A stretch of DNA of 64,000 nucleotides from NCBI GenBank assembly GCA_013397865.1, contig VZTI01002070.1, positions 1,236,168 through 1,300,167 of the forward strand, read 5' to 3'. The stretch is from Struthidea cinerea (lineage: Eukaryota > Chordata > Aves > Passeriformes > Corcoracidae). This document shows, piece after piece, positions 11,041 through 23,700 of this stretch (the first letter of the stretch is position 1; the number at the start of each line of letters is the position of its first letter). Under the pieces are notes generated by a model. That model saw only the letters and a program-made list of their open reading frames with translations. It ran no database searches and had not been told where the DNA came from. The position numbers were made by a program, and so were the translations under genes.

Positions 11041-14000
11041 GTGAGATATTACTATAGTAGCAATTGCTTCTGACTTCACTGCTCCCAATTGGAATGTCGG
11101 AATAAATACCCAGAGATCCGAAATAACTGCAAGGGTGAAACTGATGGATCCTGCCCATGGTCGTGGCAGGCTGCGCTAAGCCAAGGCCACCGTGTGGCTT
11201 CACCCCACTTTTGGCTTGACCCCATGAGTGCTCAACCCAGACAAGGGGCTCTGTCTGTGTAACTGTTCCTGGGAAAGGATAGAAATAAGCATTACTGCTT
11301 CCCTGCCTTCCCTCCACCACAAACAGCCCGGCAGTCATCTGAGTAGCAGGGACTTGTCATGCCTGCCTTCATCAATAATGAAATTAAAATCTTGATTGCC
11401 ATTAAAGAAGCTTTTTTTTTGCATTTTTACTAGGCTGTAACAAGCATTTCAACTGTTCATTTGTGTTAATGTTGCAAGATAGGGTGTAACCTGTAGACTA
11501 ACTAATTAAATGCTCTTTGATTTTGAGTGAAGTGTTTGGTACAGTCTAGACAACAGAGTCTAATTAGCGCTGGATGTTTAATGGAACTAAAGACCCATGA
11601 AAAGCAAAAGGTGCTGAAATAAAAAGTCAGTGAGAGAGATGTGAAGATAAATGAGAGTGAAATAAGGAAAAAAAATAACCCTTTGCTGTGCTAGAAATAC
11701 CATTCCCTCAGAAAAAGAAAACCCATATTAATTATGAAAATTTGAAAAAATCCAATCAACTCCAATGTCCAGCTGTTTAGGGTAATATAATGGAAAGCTA
11801 TCCAAAACACATTATGTCAGCAAGCAACAAATTAAGGCATTTCACACTATCTCACTGCATTTCATTTCTTCCAGGCAACAAATTCACCCCAGTATGTTCA
11901 CAATAGAATAAAAACTCTGTGTGTATTGCTTTGTGAGCTATGATTCACAACCTCTCAGCAGGAAATTGAATGTTTGCCTTAGCAGCACCTTCTTCTGTCT
12001 GTAAATGTAGCCAATTTGTGGTTTTCCTCAGCTGAGAAAAATGTGGAGGCAACTTTCGATTAGTATGTAGTTAAGTTCATAAATATAAAAAAAAACCCTC
12101 AATAGACTGGTCAGCTTTAAACCAATAAACTTTTATTCAATGCATGTGTTCTCTCTGAGAAGGGATTAAGCTGAATGGTTAAGGAATAACAAAGCTAGAT
12201 TGCACCCCCAGCTCTGCATTAATTCCCTGGTACTATCATCTGCTGAAGAGCTGGGAGCAAGCTGCACCAAATCAATGCCAGAAGCTATGTCCCATTTAGT
12301 TTTTCAGCACCTCTCATTCCCAGGAACCACCTTGTTTTGCAAAGGGGAGTTAGTTTTAATTTTAGGTTTGGTGGCACACTTGGTTTTCTTCTCTTTTCCT
12401 TTAGGGCTTTTCAGTGTATTTTCAGTTTATTTATTCTGAAGGAAAGAAAGTGAACAATGGAGTCAGGAAGCCAGTAATACACTGTACATATACTACTAAC
12501 ACTAGTTCCTGAATAGAATGATTTAAAAACAAACAAACAAAAAACCCCACCAAAACACTAACAAACAAACTAAAAGAAAACAAACATTGACAGCAATTGC
12601 AGTACGAAACCAGATGCCTTAATCTTGCAGCAGCATGTCAGTAAATTTATAATCCAGCCCTTGCTTTCTAAGAAATAACATTTGCCTAATGATGTACAGC
12701 ATCCCTGCCTGGTGGATGCAGTAGGGCAAGGATCCCTCCAAGGGCAAAGCTTCCTGAGGAGGGATGTGTGCCCTGTGTCTGTGGCAGACTGCTGGGGAGC
12801 AGAGCTGTGCTATGGGTCAGTGCAATGCAGAAGTGGCACCTGGCCCCTGTCAGACATGAAGAACAGTACCTTCAGATGACTGTTTAGCTGTCATGGGGCA
12901 GGAATAAAAATGGCTCAGTGGTTCTGAAAGCCCCTCCTGCCTCTCAGCTCTGTGGCTTTTCTCCTCACACCTCACTGCCCACATACAGTGTCAGACAATG
13001 TTTGTCTTCTACATGAAGCCACTGTACCCTCTTCCTTCCTTCTCTTCAAAACATAAAAACCAGGATAATGGATTCCTGAGCTGGGCTCCTGTGCAGCAGT
13101 GGGGCATGCATCCTGGGAGAGGCCCCAGTAACTCACGGCCAAGGCTGTTGGGCAGGGCTTCCTCACGGTCCCCAGGTTTGATAAACTTGGTAGAGATTAG
13201 CAAATGCTTGATGGGCATCACAGTGAAGCCTTGGAGCACAGGAGCTGTTTTCCTTCTGGTCAAAAATAAACATTATTAAATAAATTAAAAAGTATGTGTT
13301 CCAGATATACATCAATGTACTTCATCTGCATACTGGAGTTCATCCCAGGAGACCAGAATCAACCTGGTCCAAAGCAACCTTCCTGACTTGGGTATAGCCT
13401 GAAAATCAGATATTCAACACTGAATGTTTCTCACTACCAATATCTTTCTATTACTATTTTCTAATGCAGCTGTAGCCACATTGCTCAGACAACAGGTTAA
13501 ATGCTTTCACCTTCTCTACTTGTCAGTCCTGAAGCTGCTGCTGTTGCTGAGGAAAGGAAAGAACTGACTCAGCAGTCACAGCAGCAGGGTTTCATATAGA
13601 TCAGCACAGCACACAAGGTGGCACCATATGTTCCTGCCCTTCAGCATCTAACAAATATCAGTTAATTCCAGCAGGCACCAACACAGAAGCAAATACTAAT
13701 TAGAGATTTGGAGAAAGTAGTGGTATTAGCAGTCTAAATATTGGGGGAAATTCGTGCTATGCTTAGAGGCACTTGAAGAAGGACAAACTGAAGGTCATTT
13801 ACATATTTGCATTTAAAAAGCTGTGATAGCAGTCAGCCACCCCCCCAGTCCCCACAAATGCTAAACCAGAGTTAGCTTGGTCAGGGGAGATGTGGAAAAC
13901 AGGCTTAGAAGCTTATATTGGGTACAATGAAGAACAGGCTCTTGTGTGACTGGCTAAGAGGAAGAAAATACTAAACTACAGAAAGACACCTTCACCCTGG

Positions 14001-14546
14001 AGTTTTGAGAATGTCACAGTGCACCTTGGTCCTGCTTATCCACAACTAAGTAACAGAATAACAAACAATCATTTCTTCAAAAGTACAAATTTATGTAATT
14101 TCAATTATTTTCGGGGATGTATCCCTAGTTGTGTACAATACATTTTACTTGAATTTACTGCAGTCTTTTCATAAGGCATTTATTCTCTGTGGCTGGGAAG
14201 CTTGCATGGTGACAAGGAAGAGGGGGCTTAAGAGCTCTTATTATTATTACAGATAGTGACAAAGCAGAGATACATCTTATTTTTTTTAATGGGATTTTGT
14301 TATATCTACTAAAAAAACCTGCTGTTTACTTAGAAGTCTTTTAAGTACTGTTACTTGGTGACAGGACTCTACTGCCAACAAGGGAGTAGAAGTTACAGGT
14401 AGGGGCTCTGTTAAAGTGAGCCCTAGCAGTGGATTGAAACACTGTCAGGTCAAAGTTCAGCCTTAAGAGTTTGTGCATCCAAGATCTTTCAAATATTCCA
14501 GTTCAGAGGATTAGAATATCAGCAACAGTGACATAATCTTCAATCT
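11041..14546. other. Intergenic block, no gene recognised
   Basis: Contains an AT-rich ATTA-motif stretch (about 11375-11600) that could be a conserved non-coding element, an AAAC-type simple repeat (12526-12590), and otherwise unique sequence. Open frames near 12200, 12682 and 13000 have no recognisable family features. Confidence 0.45.
12526..12590. repeat. A/C-rich simple repeat
   Basis: Imperfect (AAAC)n with interspersed CCCC; low-complexity sequence. Confidence 0.7.
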
Positions 14547-14556
14547 GTGCGGTTGA

Positions 14557-14730
14557 TTAAAAAAACAAAAAAAAAACCAAAAAAACCAAAACAAACAAAA
14601 AACCCAAACAAAAACCCCCCACAAACAAAAAAAAACCAAACAAAAAATCCCAAACAAACAAAACCACCACCAAAACCCACCCAAACAAAAAAAAAAACCA
14701 CCAAAACCACCAAAAAGAATCAAACCCAAC
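14557..14730. repeat. A/C-only low-complexity tract (T/G on minus)
   Basis: About 170 bases made almost only of A and C: runs of A broken by CC, CCC and CCCCCC. The complementary strand therefore has several G runs (GGG, GGGTGGG, GGGGGG) separated by T tracts. It creates spurious Lys/Pro- or Phe/Gly-rich open frames on both strands. Confidence 0.9.
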
Positions 14731-17700
14731 ACAGATTTAAATGCAGGTCTATATTTTTAAAGGCAGCAAGAGGAAGCAGGGCCAGAGTGCCTAAAGCCAT
14801 GGAAAAGTAGCTTTCATAACACTGACTACAACTTCACAGAGCCATTGACTCTTGTGAAATCCCACCCCACCACCTACAACCTGTCAGACTATTTCTACTG
14901 CAATGTATGCTAGCAACCAGAACTATTTGCACAGAAAAAAATAGAGTAAGGAATACTTACTAAGTTTCCAGGTGTATTTTCATAGAATTTAGAGGTTTGC
15001 TTTTCCTCCAGTGCCAGTGCAAACCAAGTCTCTGGAGATCAATATCCCAAGTATTTCTTTGGGAGCAGAGGAAAATCACACCACTGGTGCTTGTCTTTGT
15101 GCATCAACTAGTCTTTGTTTTCCAAGGTAGGTAAGCGCAGTCCTTTGTTCTTCTGTTTTGTTTTGATTTCAATTTCTTTCCTTGTAGAAACTTTGTTAAT
15201 GCTGGAGGTGAAATGACAAAGAGCTGGTCCAAGCTTAGAAGGTGTGAAATGTGGAAAGCTTTACCCCAAAGCTGGTTTTCATGACTGATTAAGTAGAAAC
15301 AACTGGAGCAACAAGACTACTGCAAGGTCTGCATGTCATCTGCTACTAACACAGATTAGTGCTGAGAATGAAGAAATTAAATGGATGGAGAAAGGTAGAA
15401 AGTGTCCTGGAACACTGCTCATGGAATTATTTGAAATGAAACTCCTCAAACATGAACTAATATCTGATGTTGGGTGTTTCTGAAGTCCCAGCCGTTCTTT
15501 ATGAGAAAAGCAAGGGGAGGGAGACTTCAGCGTTGCTGTTTGCACTTAACCTGCCGCAGCAATACCAATCTCCAAAATGAAATCACAGCCCCGAAGTGTG
15601 GCCTTTTCACTGTCCATCAGTTCACTTTCCTTGGAAGACTGTGAGTGGAACAAGGTCACACAACTTCAAAAAGCATACAAAAAGCATACAAAAATGCTCA
15701 CAAGAGAGAAAGCACTGAGGTTTGGGAGTGAAACTTTTGCACCAAGGGCATTCACAAGAACAAGCTACCTCCTAATCCAGAAAAATTGAAGGGCATATGA
15801 GACACAGCTTCAGGACGGTTTAGTGATTAAACAAAAATGCAGAAAAAATATCAAAACAAATTGTCATAATACCCATAATTGACTGTCATTTCCAGTGCAT
15901 TATTTTCCTCTCTCCTTGCCTTTCTCAACCTAGTGGCTTCTTGAAGAATTCGCGTATCAAATCATCTACCTGAAAGGCAGGTATGGCCTGACTTTGTGCC
16001 ATTGTCACCATCAGCAGTTTTCCTGTTCATCCTAACAGCCCAACACTGACTTTCTTCTATCTCAGATCTTTCCTTTAATGCAAGGACTCTAAAATTCCCT
16101 GCATTAAGCTTTGCTGTACTTTTTAAAGAGCAGGTAATATTCAGGTAATTTACTGACCTCAACCCTAAGGTCTGAAAGAAAACACAATACTCAGAGGATG
16201 GCCAGAGTATGCTATAGATTCCTAAGACCATTTTATTCATGACCTAGACCAAAAAAAAATCTGAATCCTTATTGGAAGGTTAAGTGCATAGACTTGGAGA
16301 GAGCTGAGAAGTTCTGTGTGTCATATGAACAAAAAAAAAAAACCCAAAACCAGAAGACAGTAATGGATGCTACCCATGCAGTACAAACCAATAAGTACCC
16401 TTGCAGTCAAATATTTTCGTGTTCTAAAGACAAAAATAAAAAGCCTCACTGGATTTTTAAAAAAATCCTAGCCTCCAAGTCTGGCCTCCAGGTATGTTTC
16501 ATCCTTGATGGAAGACAATGGAGAAGCCTGAACTGTCAAAAGACTTTTAAAAATGAATGAAAAAAATTCATTTCTGTGGATATCCTGCTCTCAGGAAGGT
16601 GAAATTCAATAGTAGAAAGTAAATGTTTTGGCATTTTTTTTCTGAAAAATCTCATCATTTGTGATAGAAACACTAAAATGCTTAATCCTAATAAGATATG
16701 ACTCTATGATATTTGGTAAATATGTGATATGGAAAGAAATTACATTAGTGCTTTACTTGTCTGTCAAAATTCTTACGACACCCTTCAGGCTTTGAAAGAG
16801 TCTCATGGGAGAGTTTGGTAGAAAGGAGGATGATGCTTTTGTGATCCAACTGACAGCTGGAAAGGCATCAGCAATTTTCCTGTTGAATTCAGGCTGCTGT
16901 ATGATAAACACTATTTTAAATTGAAACCTTGATATATGAATGTAAATTGCAACAAGAAAAGCACTGCTGACCAAAGGACATGTGCTTGGCAGCACAGGTT
17001 ATCAAAACAATATCACCCCAGTCCTTCTGTCTTTAGCAATTCTATATGTAACCACAAATCAAAGGAAAGGTTTGATTCATCTTATTTTGTGAACAAGTTG
17101 TAATTTGTGTCTGCAGAGTCCAATGGATTTTGGAATTGGGATTTGTAGCTGGATCAGAACAGTGGGTGCTCAGCTCTGTGCACTGGCATTGGGGAAGCAC
17201 CCATGTTTTGTTTCCTCTCAGTTGGTCCAGGACTTGAGGTTTGTAGCTCACTACAGAATGATGATGAGATGACCAAAACATTTGCCATATTCAGAAATAA
17301 ATACACAGGCCAATTTTTTTAATGTCTTGTCTGCAGAAAGAGGTAAATGAAACTTTTCCACACTCTGTGTATTTCTGGGAAGAGCTGGGATTTTAATCAC
17401 CTCTGTAAGGACCTCAATCAATACATTGCAAGACAAAGGAGAAAAGGGAGAAAAAAACAAACAACCATATAGCACAGAAAGCCCTGCTGAGGCTGCACTC
17501 AAAATGCTTTTACAACATAAATAACAAAAGCAATTTTACAGCTTGGTGACTGAAGTGACAGAGCTGTATGGAGCAATTATTAAAGCTGACAAAAAGCAGA
17601 TTTTCCCATGGGGGTCAGCCTACACCCATCATTGGGGCTGTGCAAAGTTGTGGGGTGGAGGAGGGGATAGAGCACTTCAAACCTGGCAGCAGGTTCTGGT

Positions 17701-20700
17701 AAAAGGAGGGCTCCTGATCTTCAGAGTGAGCTGTAACTCCTCTTCATGGTCTTTAAAGTCAGGGAACGCTGAGGGAATTAGTGAAAATCAAATAATTTGC
17801 TAAACCTTGTCCATTCAATTCAGCAAATGCTTATCAAGGATTGTTTATTTTCAGGCAGAAAATTATTGATTCAGGAGGATTAGCTGGGGCTGGGAAGTCA
17901 ATGCCAGACTATGGAACTGGAGACAAAACCTGAATAAAACAGGATCTGAAGAAAGTTAGATTGGCAGAAACTATAAAAGAGTGACAGGGTAAGAAAGTAG
18001 AGAGGGAGCAGATTGCCCTAGATGAGAGGGCAAAGCCTGGCAAGGATACAGATGCTGGAAAATTGGGGACAATCAGAAATGCAGGGCTAATAGGATCCCA
18101 TCTGGACCTTCCAGGCTTCTCCTAGCACAAAGAGATGAGGGCATGGCTGAGAGGTGTGAGGTGCTGCAGGGCAGAAGGAGCAGCAGGACAGATGTGATGG
18201 GGACAGATCGCTGCTGTGGCCAGGGTCTGCAGTCCCCAGCAGTCCCCAGAGGCCAGCCCAGGACATGGGGGTGAGCTGGGGAGCAGTGATGGGAATGGAC
18301 ACTGGCTGAAAACCTGGTGTGTGGGAACAGGGGCAGGGAGAAAAGTTCTGCCTTGCAACCAGAGTTGCTCCTACACCACTCATATAAAGCAAAACTATTT
18401 TGTCTAAGCGGCTTACATTTTCACTTTTCAGACTAGGAATCCAATCTATTCTGACCTGTTTGCCATGTTTCAGGTTACCATAAAATGTACAAATCTTATA
18501 TGCATAAAAGATAAAGGGCTAGCATAATTTAACACCTAAAATGCAGCTTTCTGTCATAGCTCTCTGTATTTCTGTTCAAGATTTGAAAGGAAAAAAAAAA
18601 AATCACTTCTTTGTTTTAAGCTGCTTTGTTTACCCTTTAAGGATTTCCTTCAGAATAAGCCATTCTGACCCACCTGCCCGTGGATCTCTGTAGTCTGAAA
18701 TAGATTAGTTTTCTACCTGTCATTATGCCATCATTTACTAAGTTTACCAGAAATTTTTAAAAGCAGAGAAAAGGGAAATGGTAAATAGAAAACCTCCAAG
18801 CTCCTTTTCTGGATTAACAGATATTGGGTAAAGTTTGATGGAAAATGGACAGCAGACACAGTTGCTCTATCAACATGGTTTTCAATTCTGTGCAAACTTT
18901 TTAAAATTTGTTCTATTTGTGAAGGTCCAAGCTACAGATGTATACTCCTAACAGCTGAATGAGTAATTATAAGCAAAATAAATAGTACACAAGCTTGGGA
19001 ATGGCAACCAGGTCATAGGAACAGAAATTGATAAGAAGGACTGCAAACCCTTCAGCCTGGCACAAAGGAGACTTCTCTGATGAGTGTGACAAGAAGGGTC
19101 ATGAGTACAGTAAGTTGGATCCAGGCTGCCTGTCTCTGTTTTGCAGAAATGTGAAGTAGCTTGTCAGATGGAAAGCATGAGGAAGCAGTATGACCACTAC
19201 ACTACTTCAAAGACAACTCTAAGGGAAAAACCTCTCCTCACACAACCAACACATTCAGCTCTTGGCTTATAAAGTGCAAAGCAGCTGTATGAGATCCCAC
19301 ATACCACCTCGGGTTGACAAATTTTGCTTACCCTGGGGGAAGCTACATTTTTCAGGGTTGGTCCTACCAGGGGTGTAAGCTCCAGCACAGAGTACAGCAT
19401 TTGTGCCACTACAACACAGAGATCTTGCTCTGAAATGCAGGGAAAGCATTAATTAAAACATTAAGTGCCTGTACAGTCATTTTCTCAGGGTCACAAACAA
19501 TTGCTTTGCTTGACATGAAGACTTAATGTAATGACTCAAATCCAGAGAAACAAAAGAATTAAAGGCTACAAATCATTAGTGTTGGAATCTGTCTCTGAAA
19601 AAAGTTCATGATCCTGTTTCTGCTTTTCAGCAATGGCTTTTGATGAATTCATTACAGTTTTAATTTTTTTTTTCTTTTCTAATAATGACAGTAATTTTAC
19701 CACAACAAGGAGGAAATCCAGACAGATGTGGCATGGACTGTGTTGTCCTTGACTGGTGGGGGAGGAGGTGGGCTGAGCTGGCAGTGGCCCTGCCATCCCC
19801 ACCTGAGTGGTGTCCAGTCCTCCTTTCCCACTCCCTTCAGCCTCACCAAACCATCTTCATCTAGCATTTCAAACAGCAGCTGTGCTGGTGCTGCAGCTTA
19901 GGCTTGCAATTAAATTGCAGGCTGAGGTCTTTGGTGAAAATTGCCATGAGATTATGAATGATCCAAAGCAATCAAATAAAACAGGACATCTCTAGCACCA
20001 GAGGGCTGCTGCTGCTTGTTGGTGTGTCAGGGAAATTGTTCAAGTAGTTACCAGCTGTGATACCATTTACCTGTTTTGATTCAATGGGATGATACCTCCA
20101 TAGGCAGGAATCTTGGTGATACGTAGATACCCAAGCACATGGATAGGCACCCGAAAGCAATGCTCAACGCCCCCAGGTTCACAGCTTTCTCAGGCAAAAG
20201 TTGGTGCTTAAGTGCTTCTGGAAATTCCCCAAGAAGCAAAGCTTTACAGGTAAGCATGGCCTGATTTCCACTTATTTCAAAGAGCTAAATATCTTTGAAG
20301 ATCTGCTTCTAACTGCTTTATAACTCCAGATTCCAGCATAAGATGGAGCCAGACCCTAAGTTTGCACTGCTCTGTGTTTTCTTTAGCAATGAGCAGTTGC
20401 TTTACTGGTGTACAGATGAGCACTAGCTAGCAGGCAAACTCCAGAATGATTCCCATATGCCCAAATGTTACAAAGACCACACTTGGATTGACTGGCACAC
20501 TGCTCTCGTCCTCACAATTTTTTGTTGTATAATTTGAAGAGCTGGAAATAATCACACTCTGTCACATCTGCACTTGAAGGGAAACATCTAAAACTTTTTT
20601 TAATGTTCTAAAAGAATTGAAACTAACAAGTTGCTACTTTGCAGCTGGCATTAAGGAATCTACACCCTGCATGTCTTCTACCAGCCAAGGAGCTCTCCCA

Positions 20701-23700
20701 TAATGCACAAAACCATGGAAATGAGGCTGGGGTTGCATAGGGACACTAAAATAAAAGCACAAACATCTCTGTGAGAACACAGCCTGTTCTATGGATACCG
20801 TCTTAGTAAATGGGATCTGCACCCCAAATAAAATATCTGAGTAGACTGAAGCAAGAATGAAACATGATACAAACTCCACTTTTGTCCCGGGGACAAAACG
20901 TGATTTGTTAACACCCATAGGAGCTGCTCACGGCAGAAATATGTCAGTGAGTATTGCTCATATGGAAAGGCAGCAGAACTCCTGTTTCAGCAAAATCATT
21001 TGAGAACAGGGTTTGTCATAAGCTTCTGATGCTACAGAGTATCATATCAAGGTGCTGAAAGACATCAATTTTTTTCTTTAGAACAACTGCTGGAGACGTA
21101 CCTGATGGGTCAATGGCCTCGCTACGGGGGGGAAAAAATTCATGGGCCTCTTTCGTCAGGAATGCATAAGTAATTATTTGCACTTGTTCATTCTGGAAGA
21201 CAGAAATTGTTTGCATGTGAGCAATAATAAATTAGGCACTTTAAATAGTTGATCCTCTGCTGTCAGAAAAATGTCAATACAAAGGCAGTTTCCAGTAGCT
21301 AAGATTTGTAATAGAAATTCAAGCCCTTTGTGGAAAGGACATTGGATTTAAGGATCTCATCTTTTTCTGTAGTGGAAAAATAAGTAAGAACCTTGTCTAT
21401 TTAGGTGAATCTATACGCTTGATAAAAACTTTATAGGATTTTCAACTGGCTATTAGATTTAGAATGAACCCATTTAAACATTGTTATTCTTCCCCTTATT
21501 CTTAGCTGAAATGCTGGATTTTGCTAATGCACGTGGCTGGTTAATGGGGTCACCGCAGTAATGAAAGAATAATTGTCAGAAACAGGGTAAATTGTTTTCT
21601 CTGCCATTTATTGTTACCATTACGGTTTTGAGATGTATATCAAACAAAGGTACCTAAATTGCCTCAGAGAACCTCATTGCAAAGTGATAGATTCCAACAA
21701 TTTAGCTGAAAGGACAGGTTGCCTTTGGGTCTTAACACACTGCTCTGTGAGCTTCCCCCTCCCCAGTTCAACAGACATTTTGGTTTATTTCTTGAGTAAA
21801 GAGTTATGGTTGTGCTACTTCACCTTCATTACACCACTGTGACTATAACTACTTCAAGCAAACTTCCTATATATTTTTAAAAATTTCCCAGGACAAGAAT
21901 TACTATGCGGATTCTAATCATGGTTTCCACAAAATACTTTATAGCAACCCTTATGAAGAAGGTACCATGTAAAACTGAATGAAATGACATACACAGGACT
22001 CGATCGAGTCCTGCAGTAAAAACTTAGAGAATATTTCTTCTGGAATGCAGTTATGTAAAAATGACCTCTGATTTCCGACTGAATGGCTTCTTACAATATC
22101 CAGTCATATCTGCTTAGTTGTTTGACAGAAATTACTTTTATTGCCTCTTCCCCTCGAGATACAGTACGTACCAATGCCATTTTTAAAGTCTCCTTTCAGT
22201 ACAGAACCACCTCTAGCAGACAGAAGGAGACAAAGGCTCCAGCAAGGCCTTTCAGCTCTCCTCTCCCCCTGCTTGGACTCACACACTATAAGGATGGCCT
22301 TTCTCTAACATTTTTTGTTGCTTTTGTACAATTTGTAATTTACTGCAAGTATCCAGAGAGGTAAATTGACAGGCAGCTGCATGTTAGGGTGATATTTCTC
22401 TCCTGACAACACTAGATGGACCCAGACATAGGAAACAATGTGGTATCATGAGATATTTTTGCTGAATATGACACTTTCAATTGAGCATCTTCAAGACTGC
22501 TTCAGCTTTAAATCTGAATTTGCCAGATATAACAAGGATTTGACATTGACCCTTCACCTGACAGTAATACATTTTTTATCTTTTAATAACATACCGTAAT
22601 GCTGCTTTGTGCTTTCAGGAAGCTCTCTGAGTAAACAAATCATATTCATCGCCTGGAGACTAGCATGCCTTTGCAGAGTCTATAAAGATGAGAGATAAGC
22701 CGAAAGGCAGGCTTGAAAAAGTTTTCAGCCATCTAACAGAATTTTTTTAGGAGCACACTGCTGTACCAGTTAGAAATCACTACTTTTTTTTTTTTTTTTT
22801 TAAGGTACAGTTGTTTATATGATTTCTTGAATTGATTTCTCAATACTATTTGATCCAAATGTACTGAGGGTTTCAAACTGGGTCTTTATGCCAGTTTCTC
22901 AGAAAAACAAATTTTATGTGCATATACTGTCTGGCTGCCTATACTGAGCAAATTATTTTTTAACTCGAACTTCAATTTACAATTTCTCTTAAATTTCACA
23001 TCACACTAGAAGCAATCCCCTCCAAATTCTGATTCATTCTCTGGTCATCAACAGTCAGAATGAGAAAAGCAGTCCCACTTGTACCATCACACCCATACCT
23101 CATGGCAGAAATGCTGAAGCCTGAATAGTGTTTGGTCTGGCAGAAATGAGTCAGGGTGGGGAAGGCCAGTGTTACAGTGAAATAAAGCTTTTAGACAGTG
23201 ATGCTTTAAAACAGAAAATGAAGACTCCACCAATAAAATTGAGGACTTTTGTTTAAAAGACATTCTTGCAATGGGATTCCAGGGGACATCAGCATTGCAG
23301 TGTGAAACCAGCACAGCATCACATGCTGCCTGTGTACCCCTGGGTTCTCCCAGCAGAGCACAGCATGGACTTTCCTCCAGACCCAATTTTGCATGACAGC
23401 TGCCACTTACAGGGAACTTCATTTGGCAGCTGGTGGTAGGAATGAAACGTGTCCAGAACAGTAGGATGACAAAAAATTAATTAACTCTGGTTTAGCTTGG
23501 GAAATTAGCTGGATGAGAGGAAGCAGCAAGATTTGTCTGAAGTTTGAGGAATAGCCACAGTGAAATATTTCAGAATATAGAGGGGACACACAAACATACT
23601 TGCCAAGCAAGAAGAGTTTCCAAATACGTATTTGGAAGATGAAGGCAGAAAGACACAAACACACACAGAGGATGGAACATCACCCACATATATGTTTCTA

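Noticed and set aside
14511..14810. Lys/Pro-rich and Phe/Gly-rich frames on opposite strands
   Set aside because: Both are translations of the A/C low-complexity tract.
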